The notes beneath the pieces are model-generated. The model ran no database searches. It was not told the DNA's origin and saw nothing but the letters and a program-made list of their open reading frames with translations. Positions 38,061 to 47,152 of a stretch of DNA of 64,000 nt are shown here, piece by piece (positions within the stretch are counted from its first letter, which is position 1; the number at the start of each line of letters is the position of its first letter). The DNA lies in the NCBI GenBank assembly GCA_017410365.1, contig JAFQQY010000004.1, positions 1-64,000 of the forward strand, in the 5' to 3' direction. This stretch comes from Prevotella sp. Its GTDB lineage: Bacteria > Bacteroidota > Bacteroidia > Bacteroidales > Bacteroidaceae. The translations under genes and the position numbers were made by a program.

Positions 38061-38121
38061 CGCATGTGACTCCTTGTGATACCTTGTGACACCTTGTGAT
38101 ACCTTTTAATGAGGTGTCACA
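38061..38121. repeat. Tandem 10-bp repeats with a perfect 10-bp dyad
   Basis: Units CGCATGTGAC, TCCTTGTGAT, ACCTTGTGAC, ACCTTGTGAT and ACCTTTTAAT follow one another without gaps from 38061 to 38110. TGTGACACCT (38085-38094) is then matched by its exact complement AGGTGTCACA (38112-38121) across a 17-base loop. A further TTTTGTGATACC lies at 38157-38168. Direct 10-bp spacing places every unit on the same face of the helix, so this looks like a protein-binding array. The TGTGA core recalls Crp-type half-sites, but this is only a resemblance. Confidence 0.6.
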
Positions 38122-38213
38122 CATGTTACATATTGATACACAAACCGTTATATCGATTTTGTGATACCTCGAGCAAAAATAACAAAATAATCAGAAAGAC
38201 AACATATCCAACA

Positions 38214-38404
38214 TGTGCTTACAGCTTTCTAAAACGCCCTTATAGGCTTCCAAAACGGCACTTTAATTATCTAAAACGGCCATTGAAATTTTCAAAAGGG
38301 CGCTTCAATTTTCTAACTATGCCGTTTACACTTCATAACCGATGCATTTACGCATCGAAAGTGGTGCAGTTACAACAGTTAAATAGTGCAGTTATTTTTT
38401 TATC
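38214..38404 (+). repeat. Array of 21-22 bp-spaced GC-rich intergenic repeats (array B)
   Basis: Nine units start at 38214, 38235, 38256, 38277, 38298, 38319, 38340, 38361 and 38383. The spacing is 21 bp, with 22 bp at the last step. The unit starts with a GC-rich hexamer and a T-run (for example CGGCACTTTA, GGGCGCTTCA) and the first four end in CTAAAA, CCAAAA, CTAAAA and TCAAAA. Units 7 and 8 share GTGCAGTTA. The array occupies the 574-base gap between the ABC exporter gene and galE. It resembles array A (30465-30552), which has 22-bp spacing. Confidence 0.75.
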
Positions 38405-38410
38405 AATAAT

Positions 38411-38435
38411 AATTCCTAATTCCTAATTCCTAATT
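38411..38435 (+). repeat. Tandem AATTCCT heptamers
   Basis: Three perfect copies of AATTCCT plus a final AATT, just upstream of the galE -7 element. They could act as a slippage-prone promoter spacer. Confidence 0.7.
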
Positions 38436-38447
38436 AAAAAAAATTAC

Positions 38448-38455
38448 TATCTTTG
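38448..38455 (+). promoter_or_regulatory. -7 element of the galE promoter
   Basis: TATCTTTG lies 30 bases before the galE ATG at 38486. The -33 region falls at the end of the AATTCCT repeats, so changes in repeat number would alter the spacing. Confidence 0.65.
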
Positions 38456-38485
38456 CAGAAGATTTATAAAACGAAAAATACAATT

Positions 38486-39523
38486 ATGAAACAAACTATT
38501 CTTGTTACAGGTGGTACGGGCTTTATCGGTTCGCATACAACTGTTGAACTGCAGAATGCAGGCTATAATGTGGTTATTGTTGATAACCTTTCTAATTCAC
38601 AGGCAAACGTTGTTGACGGTATTGAGAAGATTACAGGCATCCGCCCTGCATTCGAAGAGGCTGATTGCTGTGACTTTGCTGCAATGGAGCGTATATTCAA
38701 CAAGTATCCTAATATAGAAGGTATAATCCACTTTGCAGCAAGCAAGGCTGTTGGTGAGAGTGTTGAAAAGCCATTGATGTATTATCGTAACAACTTCGTT
38801 AGTCTTATAAATCTTCTGGAACTGATGCCAAAGTATAATGTTAAGGGTATCATCTTCTCTTCAAGCTGTACTGTATATGGTCAGCCTGCCCCAGAGAACC
38901 TCCCTGTAACAGAAGACGCTCCAATCAAACCGGCAGAGAGTCCATATGGCAACACAAAACAGGTGAACGAAGAGATAATCCGTGACTATATTAATAGTGG
39001 GGCAGACATTAAGGCTATCCTCCTTCGCTATTTTAATCCTATCGGTTCTCATCCAACATCAATAATCGGCGAGATGCCTAATGGTGTGCCGCAGAATCTT
39101 ATTCCATATGTTACCCAGACAGCTATGGGTATACGTGAGCAACTGAAAGTCTTTGGCAATGATTATGATACTGTTGATGGTACCTGTATTCGTGATTATA
39201 TATATGTAGTAGACTTAGCTAAGGCTCATGTTAAGGCAATGACCCGTGTGCTTGACACAGACAGCGACAAACTTGAGGTATTTAATGTTGGTACTGGTAC
39301 TGGTGTTACAACAAAGCAGATAGTTGACGCTTTTGAGAAAGCTACAGGCGTGAAATTGAACTGGGCATTTGCCCCACGTCGTTCAGGTGATATTGAGAAG
39401 GTATGGGCTGATCCTAAGAAAGCTAATGATGTACTGGGCTGGAAGGCTGAGGCCACCCTTGAGGAGGCACTGAAGTCTGCTTGGGATTGGCAGGTGAAAC
39501 TTCGTGAAGACGGAATACAATAA
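38486..39523 (+). CDS. galE: UDP-glucose 4-epimerase
   Basis: The protein has 345 residues, starting at MKQTILVTGGTGFIGSHT; the frame continues upstream only through the promoter. It interconverts UDP-glucose and UDP-galactose for galactose use and surface sugars. The NAD-binding motif GGTGFIGSH is at residues 9-17. The catalytic Ser lies in FSSSCTVYG and Tyr/Lys in SPYGNTKQ. DGTCIRDYIYVVDLA and WAPRRSGD-type (FAPRRSGD) motifs match GalE. A terminator follows. Confidence 0.95.
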   Translation: MKQTILVTGGTGFIGSHTTVELQNAGYNVVIVDNLSNSQANVVDGIEKITGIRPAFEEADCCDFAAMERIFNKYPNIEGIIHFAASKAVGESVEKPLMYYRNNFVSLINLLELMPKYNVKGIIFSSSCTVYGQPAPENLPVTEDAPIKPAESPYGNTKQVNEEIIRDYINSGADIKAILLRYFNPIGSHPTSIIGEMPNGVPQNLIPYVTQTAMGIREQLKVFGNDYDTVDGTCIRDYIYVVDLAKAHVKAMTRVLDTDSDKLEVFNVGTGTGVTTKQIVDAFEKATGVKLNWAFAPRRSGDIEKVWADPKKANDVLGWKAEATLEEALKSAWDWQVKLREDGIQ

Positions 39524-39546
39524 AGTAATAATGTATTAATATTGTA

Positions 39547-39572
39547 TAAGGGCATCAGAAAAGATGCCCTTA
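39547..39572. terminator. Terminator between galE and the DUF389 gene
   Basis: TAAGGGCATC / GATGCCCTTA, a perfect 10-bp stem with loop AGAAAA. The T-runs on either side are weak. Confidence 0.55.
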
Positions 39573-39583
39573 ATCATTTGTGT

Positions 39584-40936
39584 TTATTTTGTTTTGGCAA
39601 TAATCAATCTTAGGCTATCTGCATTAGTTCTGGTTTTTATCCATTCTTCCAGTTTTCTGTGTTCGATGCTGCTTATTGTTTCATCTTTCTTGTGTTCAAC
39701 TATTGCTGTAATATAGTTTGTGGTTATTGTTGTGTCTATTTTTATTTCTGTAGCTGGAGCTAATGCTATTGTACTTATGTTAGGAAACAAAATGCTTATT
39801 TCTTTTCTCAGTTCATTGCTCATTTTCTCGTATTTGGTGTAGTTGTTCAGCTGAAGCTCTAATGTTTTTATCTGTCCTGCCTGCGCCAATAGTTGTTGTG
39901 TGTTGGTCTTAGCAGTTGTCTCGTTTTGCAATCTGCTTATTATGATGCTATCGTTCAGACCACCTTGGATGATTGATAATTTATAGTCTTCCAAATTGTA
40001 GTTTGACAGTTTGGCTGTAACATATTCAATTTCCTTGCTGCCAATCTCCTTTCCTACGGCAGTTATGGTCAGTTTTTTGTTTTTAGTATCTATGTTGTTG
40101 GATATTATTTGTGTGCCGCTGAATGTTAGCTCATTCTTTATAAAATGGTTGATGTTTGATTTCAGCATGCTTTCTTTAACTATATTCACAGTCATGAATG
40201 TAGCAGGAACCATAGTTAAGACAACAATGGCTATTATGTATTTTCTTACTCTCTGATGATTGGGGTTTTCTGTAATGCTATTGGCTGTGAACTTCAGCAT
40301 CTTTACACCAATATATGTAGACATACATATAAAGACTGTGTTTATGAAGAACAGGTAAAAAGCCCCCATAAAGTAGTAAATGTTGCCGATGGCAATGCCA
40401 TAACCGGCAGTACACAGTGGTGGCATAAGGGCTGTGGCAATGGCTACACCTGGAATAACATTGCCTTTTCCTTTGGTTGATATAGCGAGTATGCCAGCAG
40501 CTCCTCCAAATAAGGCAATAAGCACATCATAAAGGGTTGGCGAGGTGCGTGCCAACAACTCAGATTGTGCTTCATTAAGTGGAGTAAGCAGAAAATATAC
40601 AGCAGCGGTAATAATACTTATTATTGTTGCTACAAGATAATTTTTAGCAGAGCGTTTCAGCAGTTCAAAATCATTGATGCCAATGGCCAACCCCATGCCA
40701 ATAATAGGTCCCATGAGCGGTGATATAAGCATGGCACCAATAATGACTGCTGTAGAGTTAACGTTTAATCCTAAAGATGCAATGAAAATAGCAAATACAA
40801 GAACCCAGAGATTTGCTCCATGAAAGACAACGTTCCTACTTATTTCCTTTATCGTATCGCTTTCATTTTCTTTGTCTGGCATAGCATTAAAGTATCCTTT
40901 TACTATGTCGTAGATCTTTTTGAAGTCAGTGTTCAT
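39584..40936 (-). CDS. DUF389 (TIGR00341-like) membrane protein
   Basis: The protein has 450 residues. The N-terminal 55 residues are cytoplasmic. About six membrane segments follow (residues 55-240), containing the family core AVIIGAMLISPLMGPIIGMGLAIG and GVAIATALMPPLCTAGYG. The C-terminal 200 residues are soluble, with coiled-coil-like character (AQAGQIKTLELQLNNYTKYE), and may lie in the periplasm. The family is found widely but has no proven function. It has its own -7 element (40960-40967). Confidence 0.88.
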   Translation of the reverse strand: MNTDFKKIYDIVKGYFNAMPDKENESDTIKEISRNVVFHGANLWVLVFAIFIASLGLNVNSTAVIIGAMLISPLMGPIIGMGLAIGINDFELLKRSAKNYLVATIISIITAAVYFLLTPLNEAQSELLARTSPTLYDVLIALFGGAAGILAISTKGKGNVIPGVAIATALMPPLCTAGYGIAIGNIYYFMGAFYLFFINTVFICMSTYIGVKMLKFTANSITENPNHQRVRKYIIAIVVLTMVPATFMTVNIVKESMLKSNINHFIKNELTFSGTQIISNNIDTKNKKLTITAVGKEIGSKEIEYVTAKLSNYNLEDYKLSIIQGGLNDSIIISRLQNETTAKTNTQQLLAQAGQIKTLELQLNNYTKYEKMSNELRKEISILFPNISTIALAPATEIKIDTTITTNYITAIVEHKKDETISSIEHRKLEEWIKTRTNADSLRLIIAKTK

Positions 40937-40959
40937 AATACTTATTTTATTGTATTACG

Positions 40960-40967
40960 CAAAAATA
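40960..40967 (-). promoter_or_regulatory. -7 element for the DUF389 gene
   Basis: The minus strand reads TATTTTTG, 24 bases before the start. Confidence 0.45.
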
Positions 40968-41030
40968 CAAATTAATTCTTGAATAAAGGTTTTTAAGTCA
41001 ATAATATTTTTAGATTAAGATATATTAGAT

Positions 41031-41074
41031 ATCAATAAAAACAAATCGAGAAATACCAAAGTATTCCCCGACTT
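41031..41074 (-). terminator. Terminator of valS
   Basis: On the minus strand AAGTCGGGGAATAC pairs with GTATTTCTCGATTT (14 pairs including G-T, loop TTTG), followed by GTTTTTATTG. It starts 19 bases after the valS stop. Confidence 0.7.
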
Positions 41075-41092
41075 ATTTCTTATATGTTTGTT

Positions 41093-43804
41093 TTATTTAT
41101 TTCTCAATGCTGCAATCGACTCTTGTAATGCTGCAATCTTCTCCTCAGAGTCGCTCTGTTTTTTACGTTCCAGTGCAACAACAGCCTCAGGGGCATTAGC
41201 CACAAACTTCTCGTTGCTCAGTTTCTTCTTGATGCCATTAAGGAAACCTTCCAAGTGCTTCAACTGAGCTTCCATCTTAGCTATTTCTGCCTCTACGTCA
41301 ATCATGTCGCCAAGTGGAATAGCAAACTCATCGGTGCCAATCATAAAGGCTGATGCGGTAGAGTCTTTTTCTGCCACCACATTGATAGCACTTAAATTGG
41401 CCATCTTTGTAATCACGCTATTGTACGCCTCAAAGTTGTTTGTGCCAACAGCTTGCAGATCAAGTTTTTCCTTTGGTGCGATGTTCTTTTGATTACGAAC
41501 CATACGCACACCGCTGACAATCTGTTTTACATTTTCGATGTCTGCAGCCAACTGATTGTCAGTCTCTGTTGGTTCTGATATATCCAACTTGTCACGCATG
41601 ATACTTTCACCTTCGTTGCGGTCGTAGATGTGCTGCCACAATTCCTCAGTGATGAATGGCATGAATGGATGTAGCATCTTCAAGAGGTTCTCAAAGAAAC
41701 GTAGTGTAGCGTCGTATGTGGCACGGTCAATAGGCTGACCCTTACCATCGATGTATGCAGGCTTAACCATTTCGAGATACCAACTTGAGAACTCATCCCA
41801 GAACAGGCGGTAAACTGCCATCAGAGCTTCGCTGATACGATATTTTTTGAACAAGTCATTAAGCTCGGCATTTGTCTGCTTGAGTTTTGCTTCAAACCAT
41901 TCTGTGGCAATTTTGCATTCTGCTGGTTGCTCAATATCGGCCACTTCCCATCCCTTAACCAATCGGAAAGCATTCCATATCTTATTGTTGAAGTTACGAC
42001 CTTGCTCGCAAAGGCTTTCATCGAAGAGGATGTCATTGCCAGCTGGTGCTGAAAGCATCATACCCATACGCACGCCATCGGCACCAAACTTCTCAATCAG
42101 TTCAATTGGGTCGGGTGAGTTGCCGAGTGACTTTGACATCTTTCTACCCAGCTTATCACGAACAATTCCAGTGAAATAAACATTCTTGAATGGCATGTCT
42201 CCTTTATATTCATAACCAGCCATAATCATTCTTGCTACCCAGAAGAATATAATATCCGGACCTGTTACAAGGTCTGCTGTAGGGTAGTAGTAGTTTATCT
42301 CCTTGTTGCCAGGGTTGTTGATACCGTCAAAGAGTGATACAGGCCACAGCCATGAAGAGAACCATGTATCAAGTGCATCCTCATCCTGGCGCAGATCTTC
42401 TTTTGTGATGTTCTCAAATCCTTCTATCTTGTGTGCTTTCTCCAATGCCTCATCTGCATTGAGTGCAACAACAAACTTCTCTTCTTGTCCTTCTGCTGTT
42501 GGCAAGAAGTAAGCAGGAATTCTATGACCCCACCACAGCTGACGACTGATACACCAGTCCTGAATGTTCTCAAGCCAGTTCTTGTATGTCGTCTTATACT
42601 TTGAAGGATAGAACTTCAACTCGTCGTTCATAACAGGTGGCAGTGCAATGTCAGCAAAATGCTGCATACTCAAGAACCACTGCATGCATAAACGAGGCTC
42701 TACTGCTGTATCAGAATTACGCTCAGAATATCCAACTTTGTTGTCATAATCTTCAACTTTCTCTAAAAGTCCTGCTTCAGCAAGGTCGTTGGAAATCTTT
42801 TTCCTTACATCCATGCGATCCATGCCAATATACAAACCGCCTGCTTCACTTATTGTTCCGTCAGGATTGAAGATGTCGATTGTCTCAAGATTGTGCTTCT
42901 TTCCAAGCATGTAGTCATTGGTATCATGAGCAGGTGTCACTTTAAGACAACCAGTTCCGAACTCAATGTCAACATAACGGTCTTCTATAACAGGAATCAC
43001 TCTGCCAACAAGCGGTACGATAACCTTGTGCCCCTTCAGCCACTGGTTCTTTGGGTCTTTGGGATTGATGCACATTGCTGTATCGCCCATGATTGTTTCC
43101 GGACGTGTGGTTGCTACTACAGCATAATAACCCTTCTTGTCCTTGTGTACTACATTGCCTTCTGCTGATACATCTATATTTTCAGCATCGGCTACATAAT
43201 ACTTTAAGTGATAGAGTTTTGATTTCTCGTCACGATAGATAACTTCTTCGTTAGAAAGAGCAGTCTGAGCCTTTGGGTCCCAGTTGACCATGCGAAGACC
43301 ACGATATATGAGACCTTTGTCATAAAGGTCAACAAAAACTTTCAGTACGCTTTCAGAACGTTTTTCGTCCATTGTAAATGCAGTGCGGTCCCAGTCGCAG
43401 CTTGCACCTAAGCGACGCAACTGCTTTAGGATAATACCGCCATGCTCATGTGTCCATTCCCATGCATGCTTAAGGAACTCGTCACGTGTGAGGTCACTTT
43501 TCTTTATGCCTTCCTTTGCCAATTTGTTTACAACCTTTGCTTCAGTTGCGATAGAGGCATGGTCTGTTCCTGGTACCCAGCAAGCATTCTTGCCTTCCAT
43601 TCGTGCACGACGAACAAGTATATCCTGGATAGTGTTGTTGAGCATGTGTCCCATGTGAAGCACTCCAGTAACGTTTGGTGGTGGGATTACAATTGTGTAA
43701 GGTTCCCTGCCATCTGGCTTGCTACTAAACAATTTATTGTCCAGCCAGTATTGATACCATTTGGACTCCACTGCTTGTGGCTCATATTTGCTAGCTAATT
43801 CCAT
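41093..43804 (-). CDS. valS: Valine--tRNA ligase
   Basis: About 903 residues from [20 protein letters not shown]. In-frame ATGs at 43807 and 43831 are alternatives. Class I motifs are [14 protein letters not shown] (HIGH) and [11 protein letters not shown] (KMSKS). The editing domain includes [12 protein letters not shown]; the [16 protein letters not shown] zinc/substrate segment is [15 protein letters not shown]. The C-terminus is a coiled coil ([16 protein letters not shown]) that binds tRNA. It ends in a strong terminator and is preceded by a TAATTTTG -7 element. Confidence 0.96.
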   Translation of the reverse strand: MELASKYEPQAVESKWYQYWLDNKLFSSKPDGREPYTIVIPPPNVTGVLHMGHMLNNTIQDILVRRARMEGKNACWVPGTDHASIATEAKVVNKLAKEGIKKSDLTRDEFLKHAWEWTHEHGGIILKQLRRLGASCDWDRTAFTMDEKRSESVLKVFVDLYDKGLIYRGLRMVNWDPKAQTALSNEEVIYRDEKSKLYHLKYYVADAENIDVSAEGNVVHKDKKGYYAVVATTRPETIMGDTAMCINPKDPKNQWLKGHKVIVPLVGRVIPVIEDRYVDIEFGTGCLKVTPAHDTNDYMLGKKHNLETIDIFNPDGTISEAGGLYIGMDRMDVRKKISNDLAEAGLLEKVEDYDNKVGYSERNSDTAVEPRLCMQWFLSMQHFADIALPPVMNDELKFYPSKYKTTYKNWLENIQDWCISRQLWWGHRIPAYFLPTAEGQEEKFVVALNADEALEKAHKIEGFENITKEDLRQDEDALDTWFSSWLWPVSLFDGINNPGNKEINYYYPTADLVTGPDIIFFWVARMIMAGYEYKGDMPFKNVYFTGIVRDKLGRKMSKSLGNSPDPIELIEKFGADGVRMGMMLSAPAGNDILFDESLCEQGRNFNNKIWNAFRLVKGWEVADIEQPAECKIATEWFEAKLKQTNAELNDLFKKYRISEALMAVYRLFWDEFSSWYLEMVKPAYIDGKGQPIDRATYDATLRFFENLLKMLHPFMPFITEELWQHIYDRNEGESIMRDKLDISEPTETDNQLAADIENVKQIVSGVRMVRNQKNIAPKEKLDLQAVGTNNFEAYNSVITKMANLSAINVVAEKDSTASAFMIGTDEFAIPLGDMIDVEAEIAKMEAQLKHLEGFLNGIKKKLSNEKFVANAPEAVVALERKKQSDSEEKIAALQESIAALRNK

Positions 43805-43844
43805 CATTATATTGTGTTTTATTAATTTCATGTAAAAAACGTTG

Positions 43845-43852
43845 CAAAATTA
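43845..43852 (-). promoter_or_regulatory. -7 element for valS
   Basis: The minus strand reads TAATTTTG, 41 bases before the preferred start. Confidence 0.45.
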
Positions 43853-43960
43853 ATAAAAAAATATATGAAAAGTGCAAGAAAGCATGATTAAATGCAATTC
43901 TCTCATAATCTTTGATTATGTATGCTTAAAGAATGTCGATAAGGTTCTTGAATAGATTAA

Positions 43961-43988
43961 ATAAAAAAGGGAAGACTGAGCTTCCCTT
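43961..43988 (-). terminator. Terminator of tRNA-Arg
   Basis: On the minus strand AAGGGAAG pairs with CTTCCCTT (43988-43967), followed by TTTTAT. It lies 13 bases after the tRNA 3' end. Confidence 0.7.
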
Positions 43989-44000
43989 AGTGATTGTATG

Positions 44001-44074
44001 TGATTCCGTTGGGACTCGAACCCAAAACCCTCGCCTTAGAAGGGCGATGCTCTATCCAGTTGAGCTACGGAACC
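44001..44074 (-). tRNA. tRNA-Arg (anticodon UCU)
   Basis: 74 nt including the discriminator A. The acceptor stem GGTTCCG / CGGAATC has one G-T pair. The D-arm is GCTC...GAGC and the anticodon stem TCGCC / GGCGA, with loop CTTCTAA giving anticodon TCT (reads AGA). The T-arm contains GGGTTCGAGTCCC. CCA is not encoded, so it must be added. A promoter lies at 44088-44119 and a terminator at 43961-43988; it is transcribed alone. Confidence 0.95.
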
Positions 44075-44087
44075 TTTAAATCGGGTG

Positions 44088-44119
44088 CAAAGGTATAAAA
44101 AATATAACAGATGTGCAAA
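44088..44119 (-). promoter_or_regulatory. Promoter of tRNA-Arg
   Basis: The minus strand has TTTG (44119-44116) and TACCTTTG (44095-44088) exactly 20 bp apart. This is an ideal Bacteroidetes promoter, 13 bases before the tRNA 5' end. Confidence 0.8.
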
Positions 44120-44172
44120 TTTTTTGTGTATTTTTGTTTCCCGATGCTCTGAAAGTATGCTATTTCAATAAC

Positions 44173-44985
44173 TTAATCAGTTGTAAACTTAATATAAGTC
44201 CTATCATCAAAAGAGTTGTTGCCAGCCGTGAAAGCTTTTGTCGCTTTAAATGTACCAATATTCAGAGGGTCAATTTCTTTTTGTCTTGCTAGTGCCTTTT
44301 CTGATTCATTAAGCGTAGGCATAAGAAATGGATAACCGTCTGTGGCAAGAATAATAGTATTATTATGAGATTCCAATGCGATGGTCTTAACACATTGCAT
44401 TGGAATAGGGAAGCCATCTATGACAGAATAAGTAATGTTTTGATTTTTCATCGTTTCTATCATTTGAGGTATAATACTAGCCCTTCCAACATCGTTTTTC
44501 ATGATGGCTTCTATTGTCTCCTCACCTTCATCGATAAGTCTTCTAATTATTTCAGCCCGTTTTGAAGCCAGTATGTCTTCATAAGGTTTGGGATTGTCGT
44601 AGTATGTGTTGTCTATTAAACATTTACAATCTCCAATCATCCAGATTTCGTTATGATAACGACTATATATGACGCAACTTGCAGCCATTCTTTTCTCTGG
44701 ATTATTTTCAATCTCCTTTATGATATTATTAGGGTAATGACTGAAAATAAAATTAGTAACACCATCGCAGAATGTGTTTAGAGTAATTCTTGGATTGCAT
44801 TGCTTTATAAACTTACAAATCAGCAACATACAATATTGTCCGTTACTATAGTCTTTGGAGATGTTTTCAGCACTTTTGCTTGTGCTGCCGTCTATTACTG
44901 CAATGAAATTATCCGTTACGACGATTCCGTCCTCGTTGCCTTTCGTAGGGTTTTTGGGTGTTGTGTTTTGTTCTATTATTGTCAT
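44173..44985 (-). CDS. PP2C-like serine/threonine phosphatase domain protein
   Basis: About 270 residues from MTIIEQNTTPKNPTKGNEDG. The PP2C fold shows NEDGIVVTDNFIAVIDG near the start (the metal-binding first Asp), AASCVIYSRYHNEIWMIGDCK, TIILATDGYPFL and SFDDRTYIKF at the end, each with an expected aspartate. Unlike regulatory PP2C proteins, it has no sensor domain. Its start lies inside the ygiQ-like gene, overlapping by 77 bases, so translation is probably coupled. The target is unknown; an ATG at 45042 would give an even longer overlap. Confidence 0.75.
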   Translation of the reverse strand: MTIIEQNTTPKNPTKGNEDGIVVTDNFIAVIDGSTSKSAENISKDYSNGQYCMLLICKFIKQCNPRITLNTFCDGVTNFIFSHYPNNIIKEIENNPEKRMAASCVIYSRYHNEIWMIGDCKCLIDNTYYDNPKPYEDILASKRAEIIRRLIDEGEETIEAIMKNDVGRASIIPQMIETMKNQNITYSVIDGFPIPMQCVKTIALESHNNTIILATDGYPFLMPTLNESEKALARQKEIDPLNIGTFKATKAFTAGNNSFDDRTYIKFTTD

Positions 44986-46843
44986 GCTTAACTCTTTCGT
45001 GACCGTATTGTTTCTTTTGAGTTTGATATGAACAAAGTTCATTTATCATATCAGCTCGTCCTATGCGTCTCAGCGATTGCTCAATCCCTCTTCGTTCTTC
45101 AGGTTTGTACCAAAAGAAATACTGGCGTTGTGCAAGTTTCTCTTTCTGTGATTTCGCACAATACACCTGTTCCATGGTGTATGGGTTGAATCCGCTATAC
45201 CACGTTTCTGTACTAACCGTCATAGGTGTTGGGGTAAAGTCTTGTACCTGTTCTAATTGAAAATCAAGTCTCTTGGTTGTAATGGCGAGTTCTGCCATAT
45301 CAATCTCAGTACACCCAGGATGACTACTAATAAAATATGGTATTATCTGTTGATTCAGATTCTCTTCTTTGTTTATCTTATCAAAGATTCGTTTGAAATC
45401 GAAGAACTGGCTGAATGAGGGTTTTCGCATTAAGTACAATACCTTGTCGCTTGTATGTTCTGGAGCAACCTTAAGGCGTCCGCTAACGTGGTTCTTTATC
45501 AGTTCACGTGCATACTCCTTTGTAGACCTGTTCGTATTGTCATCATTGCTATGATGCAATATAAGGTCGTAACGAACACCACTTCCTATAAAACTCTTTT
45601 TAATTTCCGGAAGTTCGTCAACAGATTTGTATATATCTATCAGAGCCGTATGGTCTGTATTTAGATTCGGACAAACCTTAGGATGAATACAACTGGGTCG
45701 TTTGCATTTCTTGCATATTGACTTATCGCGTCCGCCCATATTGTACATGTTTGCAGAAGGACCGCCAAGGTCAGAAAGATATCCTTTGAAGTCAGGCATT
45801 GCAGCCACTTTTTTTACCTCATTGATAATACTTTCTTTAGAGCGACTGCTTATGAATTTTCCTTGATGTGCAGATATTGTACAGAATGCGCAACCGCCGA
45901 AACATCCTCTGTGTATGTTCACAGAGTGCTTTATCATGTCATAGGCAGGTATGCGTTTGTCCTTATATTTAGGGTGGGGTAGTCTTGTGTATGGAAGGTC
46001 GAATGAAACATCTAGTTCTTCTGTTGTCATAGGAGGATAAGGTGGGTTTACCACAACATATTGCCTACCTGTCTTTTGCAATAGTCTTTGCGCCTCCATC
46101 TTGTTTGACTCTTCCTCGATATGCTTAAAGTTGCTTGCTTGAGCCTTTTTGTCCTTCAAGCATTCCTCATGACTATATAGCAGAATGTCATTGCTACTGA
46201 TATTTCCCTCTATATCCTTTGCTTCTGCCAGATACACTGTTTGAGGTATGTCTGTGATACTTTCAAATGGCACACCTTGCTCCAGTTGTCTGCAAAGTTC
46301 TACGATAGGCTTTTCGCCCATACCGTATATAATCATATCTGCACCGCTGTCACACAGTATACATTTCCTCAGTGTATCTTGCCAATAATCATAATGGGTT
46401 AGTCTTCTCAAAGACGCCTCAATGCCACCTAGAACTACAGGTACATCAGGATATAGTTTTTTTAGAATTTGTGAATATACTATTGTAGGATATTCAGGTC
46501 GCATGTCATGCCTTCCATCTGGCGAATAAGCATCTTCTGAACGCAAACGCTTGTTGGCTGTGTATTTGTTGACCATAGAATCCATACATCCCGGTGCTAT
46601 TCCGAAAAACAGCCTAGGTTTTCCTAGTTTCTTGAAATCACGGAAGTCTCCATGCCAATCGGGTTGTGGAACTATAGCTACTTTGTATCCATTTGATTCC
46701 AGAATACGACCAATCACGGCTGCACCGAATGAAGGATGGTCGACATACGCGTCAGCGCTAAACAATATGATATCAACCTCTTCCCATCCGCGCAGATCCA
46801 ATTCTTTGCGAGTTGTCGGCAAGAAGTCTGTTAGTCTTGGCAT
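44909..46843 (-). CDS. YgiQ family radical SAM protein
   Basis: About 644 residues from the ATG giving MPRLTDFLPTTRKELDLRGW; a TTG lies 4 codons upstream. The N-terminal YgiQ domain has DIILFSADAYVDHPSFG and VLGGIEASLRRLTHYDYW. The radical SAM cluster is CFGGCAFC (CxxxCxxC), and a second Cys-rich patch is CKKCKRPSCIHPKVCPN. The C-terminal 35 residues are basic and of low complexity (HNTQKPYERQRGRNRRNG). The reaction catalysed by YgiQ is unknown. It overlaps the 100-aa gene upstream by 13 bases and the phosphatase gene downstream by 77. Confidence 0.92.
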   Translation of the reverse strand: MPRLTDFLPTTRKELDLRGWEEVDIILFSADAYVDHPSFGAAVIGRILESNGYKVAIVPQPDWHGDFRDFKKLGKPRLFFGIAPGCMDSMVNKYTANKRLRSEDAYSPDGRHDMRPEYPTIVYSQILKKLYPDVPVVLGGIEASLRRLTHYDYWQDTLRKCILCDSGADMIIYGMGEKPIVELCRQLEQGVPFESITDIPQTVYLAEAKDIEGNISSNDILLYSHEECLKDKKAQASNFKHIEEESNKMEAQRLLQKTGRQYVVVNPPYPPMTTEELDVSFDLPYTRLPHPKYKDKRIPAYDMIKHSVNIHRGCFGGCAFCTISAHQGKFISSRSKESIINEVKKVAAMPDFKGYLSDLGGPSANMYNMGGRDKSICKKCKRPSCIHPKVCPNLNTDHTALIDIYKSVDELPEIKKSFIGSGVRYDLILHHSNDDNTNRSTKEYARELIKNHVSGRLKVAPEHTSDKVLYLMRKPSFSQFFDFKRIFDKINKEENLNQQIIPYFISSHPGCTEIDMAELAITTKRLDFQLEQVQDFTPTPMTVSTETWYSGFNPYTMEQVYCAKSQKEKLAQRQYFFWYKPEERRGIEQSLRRIGRADMINELCSYQTQKKQYGHERVKHDNNRTKHNTQKPYERQRGRNRRNG

Positions 46844-47133
46844 AATTCTTTCCAATTAATATATAGTATAACCAATTGCTGCAACCCAAAAGCTTTCATG
46901 TTCTGGTGGTATATAACATCAAAGCAAAGGTTCAATAGTTCCTTGTCGTTACCATTTTCAGATTCAAGTAATGAGCGTATGTTAAGTTTTAGTTTCTCTA
47001 AAACCAGCTCGTCTATGAAGCCATTACTATCGATGAGGTCTCTGAACAACAGATACTTATCAATAGTCATTAAGTGTTCTTCACTTATTTCTATGCTTCT
47101 TGTTCCAGATTGATTTGTTTGAATCTTGTACAT
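46831..47133 (-). CDS. Small conserved-looking protein, unknown function
   Basis: The protein has 100 residues, starting MYKIQTNQSGTRSIEISEEHL. It is mainly alpha-helical and acidic (LLESENGNDKELLNLC), with two Cys and one Trp near the end. No signal peptide or domain is recognised. It lies 19 bases after the xanthan-lyase-like gene and overlaps the next start, so it is part of the same unit. Function unknown. Confidence 0.55.
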   Translation of the reverse strand: MYKIQTNQSGTRSIEISEEHLMTIDKYLLFRDLIDSNGFIDELVLEKLKLNIRSLLESENGNDKELLNLCFDVIYHQNMKAFGLQQLVILYINWKELCQD

Positions 47134-47152
47134 AATATGCTATAGTTGTTTA

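Noticed and set aside
38061..38404. CRISPR array
   Set aside because: Units are 10 or 21-22 bp with drifting sequence and no unique spacers between identical repeats. No cas genes are seen in the window.
38109..38426. A 105-codon plus-strand frame through array B that gives a seven-residue periodic peptide
   Set aside because: The periodicity comes from the 21-bp repeat. The related array A has 22-bp spacing, which would break any frame, and one step in array B is also 22 bp. There is no start context or homology.
37912..38485. Replication origin
   Set aside because: The region is AT-rich and repeat-rich, with a few sequences one mismatch from a DnaA box (for example TAATACACA), but no cluster of exact boxes and no dnaA, dnaN or gidA-type genes nearby.
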